DNA from: Pseudopithomyces maydicus
Taxonomy: Eukaryota; Ascomycota; Dothideomycetes; Pleosporales; Didymosphaeriaceae
DNA: 64,000 nt
NCBI GenBank assembly: GCA_026873275.1
Contig: JANTUC010000006.1
Location: 496,001-560,000 of the forward strand
Reading direction: 5' to 3'
Numbering within the stretch: position 1 is the stretch's first letter; the number at the start of each line of letters is the position of its first letter. Below the pieces are notes generated by a model, which did not search any database, had not been told where the DNA came from, and saw only the letters and a program-made list of their open reading frames with translations. This document shows, piece by piece, positions 33,000-42,930 of this stretch. A program made the translations under genes and the position numbers.

Positions 33000-34658
33000 A
33001 TGGCCAACCTGTCAGATCTGCCATCCGAACTTTTCCAGCAAGTCCTAGCTGATCTTGATCAACCCGCATACCACGCTTTATCAATGGCGTCCAAATCATT
33101 GTACAATTTTGTTATTCCTTACTTGTATTGCGATATTGATCTTCTGGTTCGATCCAATGACCACGTTCCACGAGTTGATAGGCTCTTCTTCAACATACTT
33201 GACGAACCAGCTTTGGGGAAACACGTCCGAAGTCTTCGAATAGGGGTTGAAAATCATGCGCGTCTACGTGACATTAGGAGATGCATGCCCAAGGAAAGCA
33301 AATCCGAGCACCACCGCAACTACCAAAAGGCTATGGCATTCATGGATACATGGCCGGAAATATTGGATAGCGGTGACTCTTGCGAAGCGCTGGAGTCAAA
33401 TGACTACGGGGCATATGCAGCATTGCTTTTCCTGCTAGTCCTGCCCACACTACGAAGAATCAGCATTGCTGAGAATGGCGATGAGACCCTTCAGCCATTG
33501 AAATCGATTCTCGAAAAGTTCAAGTCCCAGATGGATGAAGGGGCATTGTCAAGCCTCAGGCCCATTGAAGGCATTGAAGAAGTTGTGTACAACGTTGAGG
33601 ATGATACCGCCAAGCCTTATCGTTCTCATGTGCGAGATGCGCTCTGGCTATTTCTGAAATTCCCATTTATCAAGAAAGTAGAAGTCGCCTCGATAGACAG
33701 CACCGGGATGCTGAGATGGAATACTCGAGTAGCTCTACCGCCTCCGCTCATATCTCTTACCACCCTTGTTCTTCGGCACGTTAATAGAGCGACAGAAATG
33801 TTGTCGAACATACTCAAAGAGACTCCACAACTACGCTGTCTTGTTTTTGAGGCCTGCCACGACAGCAGCGAGCATAGACTGGCTTCTAGACAACTATGGA
33901 TTCCGTTAGAAGAGTGGAATATTGCACTACGCGCCGTTCAAAACACACTGCAGACTTTAGTGATCAGCGTGGAGTTTTACGATTCGGATAGCTTTTTCTT
34001 CAACCAACCCAGCATCAAGGAACAGTTCAGTGGTCGTCTCGACCTTCGAAGCTTCGACCAACTACACACACTTGAGGTACCAGTCCCCTTCATAACAGGT
34101 GACCCGTCTATCTCCATCTTTATGGACACCAACTACCTCCCATTTGCTCCACCGAACATCTGCCATTTAATACTGCGAACAGACATGACTGATGCGCAGT
34201 TCGTTTACCCCTGGGATACATCTAACAGGGAGCGTGGACTATCATTCCAGGAATCCAAAGATGAATCGCGCGTCAAAAACAACGCTCGAATGGATCTTCG
34301 CAGTATTCTTCAGTTTTCGCTTACTCTACTGGATCAACTACCATTCCTTCAATCATTTGCTGTCTGGCAACCCCCGGATCCATCCCTTGACTTTTTTGAC
34401 GATCAGCTGGAGGATCTGCGCACTTCCTGTAAAAACAAATCCATCATTGGAAAGGTGCTGCATCCCATGCTGCTGCGCCGGCGATCACCCGTTCACTGCA
34501 ATGTAGTACGCGAAGTCACTATCTTTGATACAAAGTTTCCTGAAAGCGGTGCTGTGGCTCGAATGTTTCGGACAGAGAGACAAGGTCTCCCACTTGGTTT
34601 GGGGAGTCAGTACCATCTGAAAGAGTTTGAAAAGAACTATATTCGTAGGCACGCATGA
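33000..34658 (+). CDS. F-box protein, 552 aa, paralogue-like to the next gene
   Basis: This single-exon gene starts at the ATG at 33000 (an upstream GTG in frame at 32943 is less likely). Residues 1-45 form an F-box, with SDLPSELFQQVLADLDQPAYHALS then a YLYCDIDL strand. F-boxes bind Skp1 and recruit substrates to SCF ubiquitin ligases. The rest is made of irregular leucine-rich helix/strand units (LRCLVFEAC, LQTLVISVEF, LHTLEVPV), as in the large expanded fungal F-box/LRR families. The substrate cannot be predicted. It lies in tandem with a second F-box gene 934 bases downstream that shares the SDLP...YLYCDI pattern but little else, suggesting an old duplication. There are no frame breaks. 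Confidence 0.85.
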   Translation: MANLSDLPSELFQQVLADLDQPAYHALSMASKSLYNFVIPYLYCDIDLLVRSNDHVPRVDRLFFNILDEPALGKHVRSLRIGVENHARLRDIRRCMPKESKSEHHRNYQKAMAFMDTWPEILDSGDSCEALESNDYGAYAALLFLLVLPTLRRISIAENGDETLQPLKSILEKFKSQMDEGALSSLRPIEGIEEVVYNVEDDTAKPYRSHVRDALWLFLKFPFIKKVEVASIDSTGMLRWNTRVALPPPLISLTTLVLRHVNRATEMLSNILKETPQLRCLVFEACHDSSEHRLASRQLWIPLEEWNIALRAVQNTLQTLVISVEFYDSDSFFFNQPSIKEQFSGRLDLRSFDQLHTLEVPVPFITGDPSISIFMDTNYLPFAPPNICHLILRTDMTDAQFVYPWDTSNRERGLSFQESKDESRVKNNARMDLRSILQFSLTLLDQLPFLQSFAVWQPPDPSLDFFDDQLEDLRTSCKNKSIIGKVLHPMLLRRRSPVHCNVVREVTIFDTKFPESGAVARMFRTERQGLPLGLGSQYHLKEFEKNYIRRHA

Positions 34659-35592
34659 TACACCAATAGCATTCTTGCACTGGTGGTCGTGTGATCGATA
34701 CTATGTTCTAAGGATTTACAGAGTCCAATGACCTCCAGGGTACAGAATAAGGAGAAAGGACCAGCTTTCGGATATCAACATGGCCGGAAGAAGCATCCAT
34801 TACGAACGTATCAGTTTCCTCTAGCATGTGTCACCACACAAGTGCTAGACGCGACCTCGGCTGGTTGGCACCACTAGTCACGTCAATATATTTACATGTT
34901 CTGGGGCTGTCACCCCTACAGTGACGACGGATGACGATCTAGATATTACCTACAGAACGACTTGTCACTTAATGCAGGCTAGACACGCGCCATGACTGGA
35001 AGAGCAGCTCGACACTACAAATACAGTGCCCAATCTACTCCTGCGTCACACCGAGGCTAGAGTACGATCGTGTCCGCCTTACAAGTCCTATACCATCTCC
35101 GCAATCGTAGCCACACCCGGTATTTCAGCCCCATCACTTGCCTAGTGTGGCTCTGGGTGTGGCGCAACTAGGCATGTCCGTATGCGATTGCGTGCCTGAA
35201 AATGGCATGACCACGGTCACATTTCATTGGATACACGATAAGAAATTATCAAAAGCCCGAGGCTTTTCGCTCTGCCCGAGGACCGTTTGGCTGGCGTCCC
35301 GGAGCTCAGTCAATATCGGGTTAATCTAAATGCGGGCAAGCGCTTCTGGAACCCTGCTAAACTTCCGATCAAGGCAACGGCGTGGCGGCTAAACCATGTG
35401 ATGAATGGGCTTGCCTGCGATTTCACCTTCCTTTCTCACTCCTCGCACCCCCAAATCCAATACTACCCTCAAGTCGATAGTTGGGATAGGGTCGATTGTC
35501 GGCTTGAATCATCCTCAAAGTACATAATGTCTTAGTTCCTGAGAGTTTTCTGAACAGCGACGACCGATTTCCCGGCTTCGGAATTGGACACC
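34659..35592. other. Intergenic region between two F-box genes
   Basis: About 0.93 kb. No gene is seen and no repeat stands out. Confidence 0.5.
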
Positions 35593-37134
35593 ATGGCAAA
35601 AGTCTCCGATCTCCCTACTGATGTGTTTGCCATCATACTGGAGTACCTTGGTCGACATGATTATGTCGAAGTGATACGCGTCTCGAAGTTATTCTACCAG
35701 GAGGGTCTTCCATTTCTGTACTGCGACATCAAGTTTGAAGCCACGAAATCACGAAGTTGTGCGCGGAGACTGGCATTTCTCCTTCGAACGCTACTCGAGC
35801 GGCCTCAGCTTTCATCCCACGTCAGAATCTTCAAGCTACGAGGGCCTCTCCCGTTTTGGACCAAATACAACCCCTGGCCTGAGGACGCCCAAAAGGCTGG
35901 CCCTGCGTCAGTCAACCTGTGGGGGTTGAAAGGATGTACAACCCTGTCGAAGGCGCAAAAGATCTTCGCGTCCAACCAAATCTACTCTTTCGTCGACGAA
36001 AGTATGCATAAAGAGCCAGAGCAATTCAAAAACCGTAGCAAAGACGCACTGGCAACGCTAGTGTTGACTCGATTCTTCGGATTGAGAACTTTGGATTTGG
36101 GAGATGGATTCTTGATGCACTCACTGTTTCTGCCCCAGATCCTCAAGCGCGCAAATCGACTCTTTCCAAAGCTCGAACACGTGGTACTGGGAGACAAAAG
36201 ACTTGATCCAGAGAACTCTGTTTCGTACATAGATCTCGACCTCATTCGCCCGATTTTCTATTCGGAGACCGTGCAAAAGTTTGAATATCTAATGACGCAA
36301 CCCTGGCAATTGACATGGAACCGTCCCGCAGCGCCTCGCAGCGAAAGCCTAACCATGCTCCGCTTGTTCAGAACAAACATCACGAGAGGAACACTAGCTC
36401 AACTGCTACACGCCACCCCCAACCTCAAGCGCCTCCACTACGAGCAAGAAATCCTCTTCAACGCCAACACCCCCACAGCCCCACCCCTATCCCCCTACCT
36501 CAATCTCGACGGCCTCAACATCGCCCTCTCCAACCTCAAAAACACCCTCGAAGAATGCAAGCTCACCCTCAGCCTCGCCCCGGGCTCCCTCTCCCCCTCC
36601 GAAATCAAGCTCCAAGGCCTCCAATTCCCCGCCATGCAAGGCACCCTCGCCGTCCTCAAAGACATGCGCCACCTGGTCGCCGTCGACGTCCCCATGATCA
36701 TGTTCCTCGGCTGGGCCCCCGAATTTGCCGCCTCGCTCTCCGAGGTGCTGCCCTGGGGCCTGCGCGAGCTCACACTACGCGACGACTTCGTGCTGCACTC
36801 GCCGTGGGCTACGGGGCCGTTTATAAACAGGAAGATGGGGAGGGTGGCAGATTATCTTGAGGAGAGGGCGTTGCATGCGCCGCAGTTGGGGGACTTTCGG
36901 ATTAGGATCAAGGCGAGTGCGAAGGATGGGACGTGGTTGGAGGATGGAATTAGGGATGTGGGGATGCCGGTTGTGGGGAGCAATGTGGCGTTTGGGGTGG
37001 AGAAGGAGAAGAGGGCGGATGTGTGGAGGTGGAGTTTTGGGGAGGGGGTGGGCAAGGAGAAGGATAGCAGGATTGATAGTGCGATGGTGAGGGAGAGTAT
37101 TTATCTTCCGATTGATGGGATACGATTAAGTTAA
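35593..37134 (+). CDS. F-box protein, 513 aa, second of a tandem pair
   Basis: This single exon starts at the ATG at 35593. Residues 1-45 form an F-box (SDLPTDVFAIILEYLGRHDY, then LPFLYCDIKF). Leucine-rich segments follow (LRTLDLGDGF, LTMLRLFRTN, LRELTLRDDF). The likely role is a substrate receptor of an SCF ubiquitin ligase, but the substrate is unknown. Base use changes sharply within the gene. To about 36420 it is balanced. From about 36420 to 36800 the coding strand is strongly C-rich, with almost every third base C. From about 36830 to 37090 it is strongly G-rich, with many GGG/GTG/GAG codons. The reading frame stays intact through both, so the shift is in codon choice, not a break. Confidence 0.85.
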   Translation: MAKVSDLPTDVFAIILEYLGRHDYVEVIRVSKLFYQEGLPFLYCDIKFEATKSRSCARRLAFLLRTLLERPQLSSHVRIFKLRGPLPFWTKYNPWPEDAQKAGPASVNLWGLKGCTTLSKAQKIFASNQIYSFVDESMHKEPEQFKNRSKDALATLVLTRFFGLRTLDLGDGFLMHSLFLPQILKRANRLFPKLEHVVLGDKRLDPENSVSYIDLDLIRPIFYSETVQKFEYLMTQPWQLTWNRPAAPRSESLTMLRLFRTNITRGTLAQLLHATPNLKRLHYEQEILFNANTPTAPPLSPYLNLDGLNIALSNLKNTLEECKLTLSLAPGSLSPSEIKLQGLQFPAMQGTLAVLKDMRHLVAVDVPMIMFLGWAPEFAASLSEVLPWGLRELTLRDDFVLHSPWATGPFINRKMGRVADYLEERALHAPQLGDFRIRIKASAKDGTWLEDGIRDVGMPVVGSNVAFGVEKEKRADVWRWSFGEGVGKEKDSRIDSAMVRESIYLPIDGIRLS

Positions 37135-37776
37135 TGAGTAATGAATAACGAATGTCAAGATTGTGCTTCTTCGGTTATGTGGGATTGTGCTTCATGGCCT
37201 TATATCTAAGGGTGTGCGTGACAAGGACGCATTGGGTGTATACAGGCTGCAGATATAATGGAACACATCGGCAAAATGATTATCCCCAGAGAAAGTATAT
37301 TATGGATTGTTTCTATAAGCTCTTTGTGGAGGTAAAGCCCTTTCTATCGTGCATGTTGACTGTACTTGTTGTTCATAGTTTTGCAGTATCAGAACCATAG
37401 GGAGTACGGCATGGTGCTGTTGAACTTCTAGGCGTGGTTGAAGAAAGAAGATAGCAGAAGGGTCAATCCATTAACCTGCATTGAGAACACAACGAATGCG
37501 TTGAAATATTTGTCAACACCATAGCCAGCATACATACAAAACAGTTGGTGGATGTAATAGGTAGATCATTTTTTTTAACCAACTACGTACTCAAACGATT
37601 CCGCAATGCCTGAAGATATATATACTATACACGGGAAGCAATCAACTAAAAAGTGTAGAAACGTGAGGTATTAGGCCCAAACAGATAACCAACGCCTCAA
37701 CAGTAAAAGAATAGCCATCCGTCGTTACAATGCAAATTGAAGCCAATTGGGAAGTGTCGCTTTCGTTTCAAAACAT
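37135..37776. other. Convergent intergenic region
   Basis: About 0.64 kb of 3' sequence between the second F-box gene (+) and the BTB gene (-). Moderately AT-rich. No gene is seen. Confidence 0.5.
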
Positions 37777-38788
37777 TTAGTGGAGAGTGCCATAGTCACC
37801 GTTGGTGAGACCATTGGGCACGACCTTCAAGCTCATTTCCTTGAAGTTCTTGGTGATGTCCTGGCCCTTCTTCTCGGCCCCCTTCAGGTTCTTGCCAATG
37901 GAGTGCTGGGACTGCACAGGTGACTCGACGACAGTGTCATCAGCTGAGTCCTCTTCGACATCGGCATCGGCATCAGCGTCGGCGTCGGCCTCGGGCTCAG
38001 CGTCCACTTGCTGTTCGCCCTCTTGCCCTTGGGCCTCCTGCTCACCCTCGGCGCCCTCAAGCTCTGCTTCAACATCGATGAGCTCCTCGGCATCAGCAGG
38101 GTCGTCCCTGGAGTCAGGGATGGTCTCAGGCTCCAGCCTCCAGTCCTGGATCGCCTTCAAGATGTCCACGGCGAGCTGACCGTTCTTCTTGAGAGCCTTA
38201 TCCCAGTGCGCAGGAATACCCTGCTCCAACACCACCATGCGTGCCACGCTGTGCACAAGCATGTGACGCATGGGGCTTCCATCCTCGGTGTTCGCATAGA
38301 TGTATTGCACGCGCCTCAGGCCAGGGTACGTGTCGCTGAACTTGTACCACTCACGCACGACTTGAAGGACGTCGGCGATGAGGGCAGGGATTTGGAACTT
38401 CTCGGACATGAGGTAGAGGTCGAAGAGCATGGTGAGGTCGGCTTCCTCGCGGGGAACGGGGAGGGAAGAGGAGTAGAGCCATCCGACGAAGGTCTTAAAT
38501 GGGAAATCTTCGTCATCAGGGAGTCCAAAAGATTTATTGGTGGAGCCTTTCTTGTAGAAGATGTTGCGGAAGAAGGGTGAGTGGTAGCAGAGGAGCTTCT
38601 CGTGGAGGATCCAGTGTGTGTTCTCGGTGCCGACGTAGATGTCGACCATGGAGCGAGAGAGGAGCCTGCGTACTGGTGTTAGCACCAAGTTTTGGTTATA
38701 CGAACATTTTGACTTTGGGTCAGGGGAAAGGGGTGAACGAGGTTGGTTGTACTTACTCATTGAGCGGCTTATCCTGAGGGGCAGTCAT
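37777..38788 (-). CDS. BTB/POZ-domain protein with an acidic Asp-Ala repeat
   Basis: Exon 1 is 38788-38757, the intron is 38756-38666 (91 nt, GTAAGT donor, GTGCTAACACC branch, CGCAG acceptor) and exon 2 is 38665-37777, giving 306 aa. Residues of about 10-115 form a BTB/POZ domain: VDIYVGTENTHWILHEKLL, then HSPFFRNIF, and an FKTFVGWLY helix. BTB proteins dimerise or act as Cullin-3 adaptors; this fungal type has no DNA-binding or Kelch domain. The C-terminal third is acidic and contains an Asp-Ala dipeptide repeat (about 37955-38005) and Glu/Gln-rich runs. The longer ORF in the same frame that starts within the intron should be ignored, since its N-terminus would replace the real start. Function beyond protein-protein contact is unknown. 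Confidence 0.85.
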
Positions 38789-39326
38789 GGTGTCCAATTG
38801 ATGTGGGCCTGTGTGCAACAATACGGGGTATACAGATAGATAAAAGAATTAAACAACGCGAACGAACGCGACAACTAGCAGCACAAGAGGCGAAATATCG
38901 AATGAAGAGCAAATCGAGCAGACGTGTTGGTAGTGCCAGGCTAAAGTAGGTTGGGAGCAGGCTGGGGGCTGGGGGTGAGGTATGACGTCGATGACGACGA
39001 TGGAACGGCTGGCCCTGCGGCACGACCCTGTTTGCATTGGGCTTGTAACGCCGTCCCCACTCTGGTGCGCACTACCCGGGATCACGTCGATCAGAAAACC
39101 AATGCCATGCACATGCGAACATGTCGGTTGATTTTGGTGCGAATTTCAGATCGCGATGCGATTATGGTCGTGACAGCTGTCAGACGATTGTTAGCGTACC
39201 TGAAGGCGTAAGACACTCCACGAGAATAATATAGGACATGCAAAGGTGTGCACAGCAACATATAGGAGATCAGGCTATGTGACGAAATATAAATTGCAAA
39301 GTGGGTATCGTATCGTGAACATGAGC
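38789..39326. other. Intergenic region
   Basis: This is the promoter of the BTB gene (-) and the 3' end of RRP36 (-). The plus and minus ORFs here lack coding features. Confidence 0.5.
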
Positions 39327-40456
39327 TCAAACACCTCGCCTCTCGTCGGGCATGTTCTTCCGCTCTTTGGCTGTCGCCTTCTTGCGACGGCGCTCGATGG
39401 CCCTTTCGCGGTCCTTGGACTTCATATTCTGGAAGCGTTTGACCAAGGCCAACTTCTTTTGCTCGGCTGGGAAAAAGTTAGCTTTCAGTGGCTCTAGATA
39501 AGCAGAAGGGACAGAAGAACTGACATTTCTTCAAGTAGAACGGGGTCTTGCCCTGCTTGATCATTTCCTTCTCCTTCTTCCTGTGCTCCCGCAATACGTC
39601 GTGCTGCTGATCCTTATTGCGTTGAGCCTTTTGCTGAGACTCCATCGATGTGAGCTTCTTCTTAAGCTTTTCCTTATCCGCTTCATTCTTCGTTTTCTTG
39701 ATCGTCTCTCGCAGATCGTTCATCTCCGACTCCTTGTAGTCGTTCAAGAATCCATACCGTTTGCTGAGAGTGTTGTCGTCAGGCTGTGGGCCAGTATCGA
39801 AGCGAGGGTCGCGGAACTTGGGTTTCTTCGCGTCAACGACTTGTCGTTTTCTCGTCACAGCACGTTTGCTGGACTGGACCGCTGGAGCGTGTTTGCTGGA
39901 CCGCGCATGCGGTGCCGCATCGGAATCAGACCCGCTATCTTCTTGCTCGTCGTCGTCCTGCTTTCTAGCAACACTATCCCGCGACGGCTGGGTCTTTCGA
40001 GCTTTCGATTTTGGCTGAGAAGAGCCGCCTTGTGCAAGCTTTGCGGCCTTGATCTCCTGCAAGCGCTCTCTAAGGGCTTGTAGCTTGTCTTCCTGCGATT
40101 TCGACGATTCATCACCACGCTTGCGCTTACGGTCCGCGGATTGCTGCTTGGAAATGGCGTCCTGAGCCTTTGCGAGAGCGCCAAACGAGACTTTACTCAT
40201 TTGTGCCTGTGCATCGTCTTCTGCTACGTCCGACTACACAAGGTTAGTAGAACCAAGGAATTGTAAAAGTAACAGTTCGTACCATCTCTTCGTCTTCGGA
40301 TCCATCTTCTTCCTCTGAATCCAGTAGTTCGCCGCCTTGGTCAGTCTCAATGACGGATGGCGACGAAGACCTGTCGGTGACTTCGTAGTACTCTTCTCCG
40401 TCCGAACTTTCTTCGGCAGCTCGCAATTTGCGATCGAGCTTCGAAGAGAGCGGCAT
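39327..40456 (-). CDS. RRP36: rRNA biogenesis protein RRP36
   Basis: Exons are 40456-40283, 40233-39525 and 39466-39327, with introns of 50 and 58 nt; the second has GCTAAC and TTTTTCCCAG. The product is 340 aa. The N-terminal half is charged and disordered. The conserved part has KKPKFRDPRFD, then YGFLNDY, followed by a long Lys/Glu coiled helix and a basic end (RRKKATAKERKNMPDERRG). That order is diagnostic of Rrp36, a nucleolar protein of the early 90S pre-ribosome needed for 18S rRNA maturation. The final exon is separated from the main ORF by a GTCAGT intron and supplies the conserved C-terminus. Divergent from the FCP1-like gene, with only 249 bases between ATGs. Confidence 0.92.
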
Positions 40457-40705
40457 TGCGATTGTGTGTACGAACAAAGTGATGATGGCTCTGGTCAACT
40501 TTTGGCCCCACGCCGATTCGCCGACCCACTGCTCGGCAAAACAATTGCCCGCGACCAGGGCCTGCATATTGTCTCCGCCATCGCGTCCATTACCTCCGCC
40601 TCCCCTCACAGCTACACAGCTACATGCACCTTTGGAGCGCTCTGTGCTTCCGCTTGCACCCTCGAACCTTCATCAGGAACGTAAATCTTGGCAAACGTGC
40701 CCCCT
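40457..40705. promoter_or_regulatory. Short shared promoter, RRP36 / FCP1-like gene
   Basis: Only 249 bases separate the two ATGs, so the two promoters must overlap. No TATA box is seen. Confidence 0.5.
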
Positions 40706-42361
40706 ATGCCGCTGAAAGCGCTTGCTTCTCTTCGGTATAATCGACATAACCCATCAGTGCTGTCGTCCACAGTCACTAATGGTAGTTTACAACAGTCCTT
40801 CGCGTCGATTTGCCCCGATGCTGTGATTGACATTAACGAAAAGGAACCTCGAGTATCCTCGCACAATAATAAAGCTGTACATCGCCTCGCCAATCGGCCT
40901 GCGCCTCCGCCCGCAATGCCTACGCAGGACAATGAAGTGGCTGAGATGGCCCGCAAAATGGAGCAGTATCGCCAGGAATATACACAGCGCTACCAACAGT
41001 CGTTTGTGATGGGTCAACCACAAAGTCAATCACCCCGCTCTGGTGAAATCGATCCGCTACCGATTCACCATGGGGCGCTTCCTCCGTTTGCAGACTCACG
41101 TGCAGCAGGCGCCCGCCCACTTCAGCCTTGGTCCGCACCCCAGGCCTCCTTCAATAGCGGGCCCACGTCTTCGATCGCACACCCGCTCCCTACCAACTCC
41201 CGACCTTTGCGGCCCGTGTCAGGTAACGCGAACAGATCAAAAGCAGCGCTTGTGAGCAAACGGCCTTCGGGTCTGCATACTAACAGTCCAGGCCCGCTCG
41301 GTTCTACCCCATTTCCACCTCCGTTCGCGCCTCCATTTCCGCCTCCATTCCCGCCTCGATCTCTTCCTCCGTTCGCGCCTCCGTTCGCGCCTCCGTTCCC
41401 ACCTCCGTTCCCACCTCCGTTTCGGCATCGGTTTCCTCCGTTCCCGCCTCCGTTTCTTCCCATGGCCCCGCCAACTTCTGCCATGGCCCACGCGGCTGCT
41501 GCCCCACCACAACTCGCGGATAAGTACGGTTGCCTCCACTCAGTCCGCTTGGGCAGGATTCAGAAGTGCCAAACTAACCATGTGGCTAGACATCCCGCGC
41601 CGCCAGGAAAAAACAGCAGAGAGAAGTCCAAGAAGATACATCTCCCCGCACCGATTCCTAGTGAATCGTACCTCAAACAAGCGTCGCTTCGGGCTGAAGT
41701 TATGTATCCGCCGGTCGCAAAACTAGTGGTTCTCGACCTCAATGGCACACTGCTTCACCGTCCCAATCGAAAACAGCCCAAGCACATGGTCGAGCGACCT
41801 TTCTTGCAACAATTTCTCGCTTATCTCTTCGACAACTTTGCTGTTATGGTCTGGTCTTCTGCACGGCCAGTCAACGTGGAAGCTTTGGTAGAGGCTGGGC
41901 TGGGCGACTATGGGCGCCGTCTGTTAGGTTGCTGGGGCCGAGACACTCTTGGTCTTGATCCAAAGCATTATGACCTAAACGTTCAGTGCTACAAGAATCT
42001 AGAGACAGTATGGGGTTCGGAAGATATCCAGCGACAGATGCCTGGCTACAATTCCGGTGCAAGGTTTGACCAGCGCAACACTATACTGATCGATGACTCC
42101 TCACTCAAGGCTTCTGCTCAACCATATAATCTGCTCGAAATCCCTGAGTTCAAGGGCATCAGTGCGGGTGTTCCGGTTCCGGATATCCTAGCAGAGGTCG
42201 TAGGGTATCTTGAACTCCTAAAGGTGCAGGAGGATGTGTCCAAGTTCATCCACGAAAAGCCTTTCAGGGCAAATGGAGATTGGAAAATAGATTGGGCCGA
42301 GTTGGGCTACAAGATGCCGGAGGCTAATGCATCTGGCAATGCCCTGACGGCTTCAACTTGA
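40706..42361 (+). CDS. FCP1-homology (NIF-type) HAD-family protein with a proline-rich repeat
   Basis: From the ATG at 40706 the frame is open to 42361. A 66-nt stretch, 41524-41589 (GTACGG, CTAACC, GGCTAG), looks like an intron that happens to keep the frame; splicing it gives 529 aa. The C-terminal 220 residues form an FCP1/SCP-like HAD fold: DLNGTLLHRP, VMVWSSARP and ILIDDSSLK match motifs I, II and IV. Motif I of FCP1/SCP phosphatases is normally D-x-D-x-T, with the second Asp as acid/base; here that position is Asn, so activity may be altered or lost. The N-terminal half is disordered, with a Pro/Phe repeat (PPF) coded by 41317-41458. Possible targets include phospho-Ser/Thr proteins such as the RNA polymerase II tail, but that is family inference only. 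Confidence 0.82.
   Translation: MPLKALASLRYNRHNPSVLSSTVTNGSLQQSFASICPDAVIDINEKEPRVSSHNNKAVHRLANRPAPPPAMPTQDNEVAEMARKMEQYRQEYTQRYQQSFVMGQPQSQSPRSGEIDPLPIHHGALPPFADSRAAGARPLQPWSAPQASFNSGPTSSIAHPLPTNSRPLRPVSGNANRSKAALVSKRPSGLHTNSPGPLGSTPFPPPFAPPFPPPFPPRSLPPFAPPFAPPFPPPFPPPFRHRFPPFPPPFLPMAPPTSAMAHAAAAPPQLADKYGCLHSVRLGRIQKCQTNHVARHPAPPGKNSREKSKKIHLPAPIPSESYLKQASLRAEVMYPPVAKLVVLDLNGTLLHRPNRKQPKHMVERPFLQQFLAYLFDNFAVMVWSSARPVNVEALVEAGLGDYGRRLLGCWGRDTLGLDPKHYDLNVQCYKNLETVWGSEDIQRQMPGYNSGARFDQRNTILIDDSSLKASAQPYNLLEIPEFKGISAGVPVPDILAEVVGYLELLKVQEDVSKFIHEKPFRANGDWKIDWAELGYKMPEANASGNALTAST
41317..41458 (+). repeat. Coding minisatellite, Pro-Pro-Phe repeat
   Basis: Imperfect 9-15 base units of the type CCTCCGTTC are repeated about a dozen times, coding for alternating PPF and APP. 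The bases between units vary mainly at the third position, so the repeat is kept at protein level. Confidence 0.8.
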
Positions 42362-42704
42362 TGCGTTCACTTTCACCAGCAGAGCATCTGCGCGGCGAGT
42401 GTAAAGGTATTACCATAATCGTTAGGAGAGGACTGGATGTGCATCGGATTGACGTCGGAATGGGTTCATCCTATTCTACTAGTCTTTCAAGCCATGCAGC
42501 ACATGTCTGGTCCAGCTTCTACAAGGTTTTCTTTCTGTTCAGCTGATATAATTATCGAATAGACTAATTCACTTGCAAAACCCGAATAATCCACCTGGGG
42601 CCCATGAAATATTTTTCCAAGAGTATGTTAAAATACGTCAGTCTTACCAGGAAGTCTACAGCCTAAGTTGTTATCTGTAAAAACTCCCCTTTGTAACATT
42701 CCAG

Positions 42705-42930
42705 ATTGGCCTCAACCTAGTTCCCGTAACAGCCACCAGCCTTGACCTGATACCCCCAGAGACCGCGATGATTGATGATATCTCCCCTAATTATATCATC
42801 AGATAATAAGAATTTCATCATGAACCACATAGCTAATACTTTTACCCATGAACGACCACCCTCGAGACGCTCGAGATTGCCCTTGGCCTAGTCCCCATTG
42901 AAAACTAACAGCCTTGACTTACTGGTCCCA
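42705..42930. repeat. Imperfect direct repeat of about 55 bases, two copies
   Basis: Copies at about 42705-42760 and 42872-42930 share, in order, AGATTG, CCTAGT, AACAGCC and AGCCTTGAC with short gaps. The divergence is considerable and there is no obvious element boundary. Confidence 0.4.

Noticed and set aside
36315..36860. Pro/Arg-rich plus ORF inside the second F-box gene
   Set aside because: Created by the C-rich codon block of the real frame.
28551..42361. Functional gene cluster or secondary-metabolite cluster
   Set aside because: The genes are unrelated housekeeping genes; there is no synthase, tailoring enzyme set or pathway regulator.
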